Origin: Brucella thiophenivorans | GTDB taxonomy: Bacteria > Pseudomonadota > Alphaproteobacteria > Rhizobiales > Rhizobiaceae | NCBI RefSeq assembly: GCF_002252445.1 | Contig: NZ_NNRJ01000019.1 | Location: forward strand, 496,001 to 560,000 | Direction: 5' to 3' | Length of the DNA: 64,000 nucleotides | Shown here: piece after piece, positions 61,614 to 64,000 of the stretch | How the letters are laid out: each line of letters opens with the position of its first letter | Position numbering within the stretch: the stretch's first letter is position 1 | Program-made: the position numbers and the translations under genes | The notes under the pieces: model-generated | What the model saw: only the letters and a program-made list of their open reading frames with translations | Database searches by the model: none | What the model was told of the DNA's origin: nothing

Positions 61614-64000
61614 CTATTTTTTGCGCGGTACTTTCGGCACCGATGATTTCACCGTTTGGGACTTGGTGGCAGGCTTTGAATCGACTTCATCGCCCTTACC
61701 CGCCAGAACCTTTTCCTTCTCAGCTTTTTTCGGCGCTGCCTTCTTGCGCACAGGCTGTTTCTTTTCAGCCGGAATGTCCTTCTTCGGAATCACCGGCTTG
61801 TCAGAAACAGTTTCCAGCACAAGATCGGTAGTGCCATCATCCTTGGTCGTTACATCGACACGAACCGTACCGCCATGCTTGAGCTTGCCAAACAGCACTT
61901 CATTGGCCAGCGGCTTCTTAATGTGCTCCTGAATGACCCGGGCCAGCGGACGCGCGCCCATGCGTTCGTCATAACCCTTGTCAGCAAGCCATGCAATTGC
62001 AGGCTCAGTCAACTCAAACGTAACGCCACGTTCTGCAAGCTGCGCCTCAAGCTGGAGCACGAACTTCTGAACGACCTGATGGATAACCGGAACTGGCAGT
62101 GGGCCGAATGGAACAATTGCATCAAGGCGGTTGCGGAACTCAGGCGTAAACAGCCGGTTGATCGCTTCCAAATCGTCGCCTTCGCGCCGCGTCGATCCGA
62201 ACCCAATAGCAGCCTTTGCCATATCGGCAGCACCGGCATTGGTTGTCATGATCAGGATCACATTGCGGAAGTCGATTTTCTTACCATTGTGATCGGTGAG
62301 CGAGCCGTGATCCATAACCTGCAACAGAATGTTGTAGAGGTCCGGATGTGCCTTTTCGATTTCATCAAGCAGCAGCACGCAATGCGGATGCTGATCGACA
62401 CCATCGGTCAGCATACCACCCTGATCAAAACCGACATAGCCAGGAGGTGCACCTATCAAACGCGATACGGTATGACGCTCCATATATTCCGACATATCGA
62501 AGCGAAGCAGTTCGACGCCCAGCGAAGAAGCAAGCTGCTTGGCAACTTCCGTTTTACCAACACCCGTTGGACCGGAGAACAGATAGGAGCCAATTGGTTT
62601 GTCTGATTCGCGTAGGCCTGCACGCGCAAGCTTAATCGCCGAGGAAAGCGCTTCAATCGCCAGATCCTGACCATAGACGACGCGCTTCAATTCAGCATCA
62701 AGATGCGCGAGTACCTGCTCGTCATCTTTAGAAACCGACTTTGGCGGAATCCGCGCCATGGTTGCAATCGTTGCTTCGATTTCCTTGACACCAATCGTCT
62801 TCTTTCGCTTATTTTGCGGCAGAAGCATCTGGCTTGCACCAGTTTCATCGATCACATCAATGGCTTTATCTGGCAACTTACGATCCGAAATATAGCGTGC
62901 GGAAAGCTCCACGGCCGACTTGATAGCATCAACCGTATATTTGACCTTGTGGAAGTCTTCAAAATACGGCTTCAGACCCTTCATAATTTCGATTGCATCT
63001 GGAATTGAGGGCTCATTGACGTCAATTTTCTGGAAACGACGCACCAAAGCACGGTCTTTCTCGAAGAACTGACGATATTCCTTATAGGTCGTCGAACCAA
63101 TGCAACGAATTGCGCCGGAAGATAGCGCTGGCTTCAACAGGTTCGATGCATCCATTGCACCGCCCGATGTGGCACCCGCACCAATAACCGTATGGATTTC
63201 GTCAATGAAGAGCACCGCACCCGGATAATCTTCAAGCTCCTTCACAACCTGCTTCAGACGCTCTTCGAAGTCACCACGATAACGCGTGCCGGCAAGCAGA
63301 GTGCCCATGTCGAGTGAAAAGATTGTCGCATTCGCCAGCGCTTCAGGTACGTCACCTTCCACGATACGCTTCGCCAGACCTTCGGCAATTGCAGTCTTAC
63401 CGACGCCTGGATCACCCACATAAAGCGGGTTGTTCTTGGAACGACGGCAAAGGACCTGAATGGTCCGGCTGACTTCGCTATCGCGACCAATCAGCGGATC
63501 AATACGGCCGGACTTCGCTTTCTCGTTCAGATTGACGCAATAGGCCGTTAGAGCGTCCTGCTTTTTCTTTGCGCTCTCTTCCGGCTCCACACTTGTGCGC
63601 TCCTCGCTGGCACTTTCCGCGCCGCGCGGCGTGCGTGGTTCGCTGCTCTGCGTGCGTTTGGAAATACCGTGGGAGATATAATTGACGGCATCGTAGCGCG
63701 TCATCTGCTGCTCCTGGAGGAAATAGGCAGCATGGCTTTCGCGCTCGGCAAAGATGGCAACAAGCACATTTGCGCCAGTCACTTCTTCGCGATTGGAGGA
63801 CTGGACGTGAATCACCGCACGCTGAATCACGCGCTGGAAAGCGGCGGTGGGCTTGGAATCTTCATCATAGCCTGTGACAAGATTATCCAGTTCACGGTCG
63901 ATATAATCGGTGACGATCTTTTTGAGGTGCTCCAGATCGACGTTACAGGCGCGCATCACTGCGCCTGCATCCTGATCGTCGATCAGAGCAAGCAAAAGAT
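61614..64000 (-). CDS. clpA: ATP-dependent Clp protease ATP-binding subunit ClpA (5' end cut)
   Basis: ClpA unfolds substrates for ClpP. The window edge removes the start: the first visible residues ([18 protein letters not shown]) fall inside the N-domain, so roughly the first 35 residues are missing. Two AAA+ domains are present, the first with [15 protein letters not shown] and the second with [17 protein letters not shown], and between them the short linker typical of ClpA rather than ClpB. After the D2 small domain there is a Lys/Ala/Pro-rich tail of about 60 residues ending PKVPRKK, longer than E. coli ClpA. clpS would be expected just upstream, outside the window. Confidence 0.95.
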   Translation of the reverse strand, partial: LLLALIDDQDAGAVMRACNVDLEHLKKIVTDYIDRELDNLVTGYDEDSKPTAAFQRVIQRAVIHVQSSNREEVTGANVLVAIFAERESHAAYFLQEQQMTRYDAVNYISHGISKRTQSSEPRTPRGAESASEERTSVEPEESAKKKQDALTAYCVNLNEKAKSGRIDPLIGRDSEVSRTIQVLCRRSKNNPLYVGDPGVGKTAIAEGLAKRIVEGDVPEALANATIFSLDMGTLLAGTRYRGDFEERLKQVVKELEDYPGAVLFIDEIHTVIGAGATSGGAMDASNLLKPALSSGAIRCIGSTTYKEYRQFFEKDRALVRRFQKIDVNEPSIPDAIEIMKGLKPYFEDFHKVKYTVDAIKSAVELSARYISDRKLPDKAIDVIDETGASQMLLPQNKRKKTIGVKEIEATIATMARIPPKSVSKDDEQVLAHLDAELKRVVYGQDLAIEALSSAIKLARAGLRESDKPIGSYLFSGPTGVGKTEVAKQLASSLGVELLRFDMSEYMERHTVSRLIGAPPGYVGFDQGGMLTDGVDQHPHCVLLLDEIEKAHPDLYNILLQVMDHGSLTDHNGKKIDFRNVILIMTTNAGAADMAKAAIGFGSTRREGDDLEAINRLFTPEFRNRLDAIVPFGPLPVPVIHQVVQKFVLQLEAQLAERGVTFELTEPAIAWLADKGYDERMGARPLARVIQEHIKKPLANEVLFGKLKHGGTVRVDVTTKDDGTTDLVLETVSDKPVIPKKDIPAEKKQPVRKKAAPKKAEKEKVLAGKGDEVDSKPATKSQTVKSSVPKVPRKK

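Overview
The window is a stretch of core chromosome from an alphaproteobacterium of the order Hyphomicrobiales (Rhizobiales), closest in gene content and order to Brucella/Ochrobactrum. Five features point there: the dusB-ntrB-ntrC-ntrY-ntrX-trkA-hfq-hflX-clpP order, a fused ispDF gene, a lipoyl domain on the pyruvate dehydrogenase E1-beta subunit, LpxI rather than LpxH in the lipid A cluster, and an EipB (DUF1849) homologue next to rpsB. I recognise 59 protein genes (one cut by the right edge) plus one possible 43-residue ORF. I found no rRNA, tRNA, CRISPR array, insertion sequence, integrase or phage gene.

Layout. 1-496 is non-coding and rich in palindromes. 497-5500 (minus) holds clpP, hflX, hfq, an isolated glycosyltransferase and trkA. 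5534-12841 (minus) is the nitrogen-control operon dusB-ntrB-ntrC-ntrY-ntrX. 12998-14712 (plus) is ispDF-pncC. 14697-22033 (minus) is a lipoate/pyruvate dehydrogenase block: ratA-type protein, lipA, a small membrane protein, lpdA, E2, E1-beta and E1-alpha. 22271-30768 (minus, one plus-strand gene) carries ftsB, a DUF1428 gene, a DUF2165 membrane gene (plus), eno, kdsA, pyrG, an L,D-transpeptidase, secG and tpiA. 30975-37355 (plus) is ppiD-trpD-trpC-moaC-moeA-lexA. comEC (minus) converges on lexA and diverges from gltX-gltA (plus, 40070-43013). 43072-56417 (minus) is the long translation/envelope cluster rpsB-tsf-pyrH-frr-uppS-cdsA-rseP-bamA-lpxD-fabZ-lpxA-lpxI-lpxB, followed by eipB. 57564-60417 (plus) is RidA-GDPD-GNAT-HIT; azlCD and the cut clpA (minus) close the window.

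How the genes work together. The left part couples nitrogen sensing (NtrBC, NtrYX), potassium uptake control, RNA chaperoning and proteolysis. The middle part supplies pyruvate dehydrogenase with its lipoyl cofactor and links it to enolase and citrate synthase. The right part runs from ribosome and nucleotide supply into isoprenoid carrier, phospholipid, outer-membrane protein and lipid A synthesis.

Nothing in the window looks like a new multi-gene system. The best leads are regulatory or structural: paired SOS boxes at lexA, CAA-N(3-4)-TTG sites and a palindrome at ntrY, hairpins inside the pdh and rpsB-tsf-pyrH operons, a structured gltA leader, several families of dispersed intergenic palindromes, an AT-rich island with a possible small membrane protein, and a lone glycosyltransferase beside the ntr genes. 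These rest on reading the sequence by eye; no alignment or folding was run.
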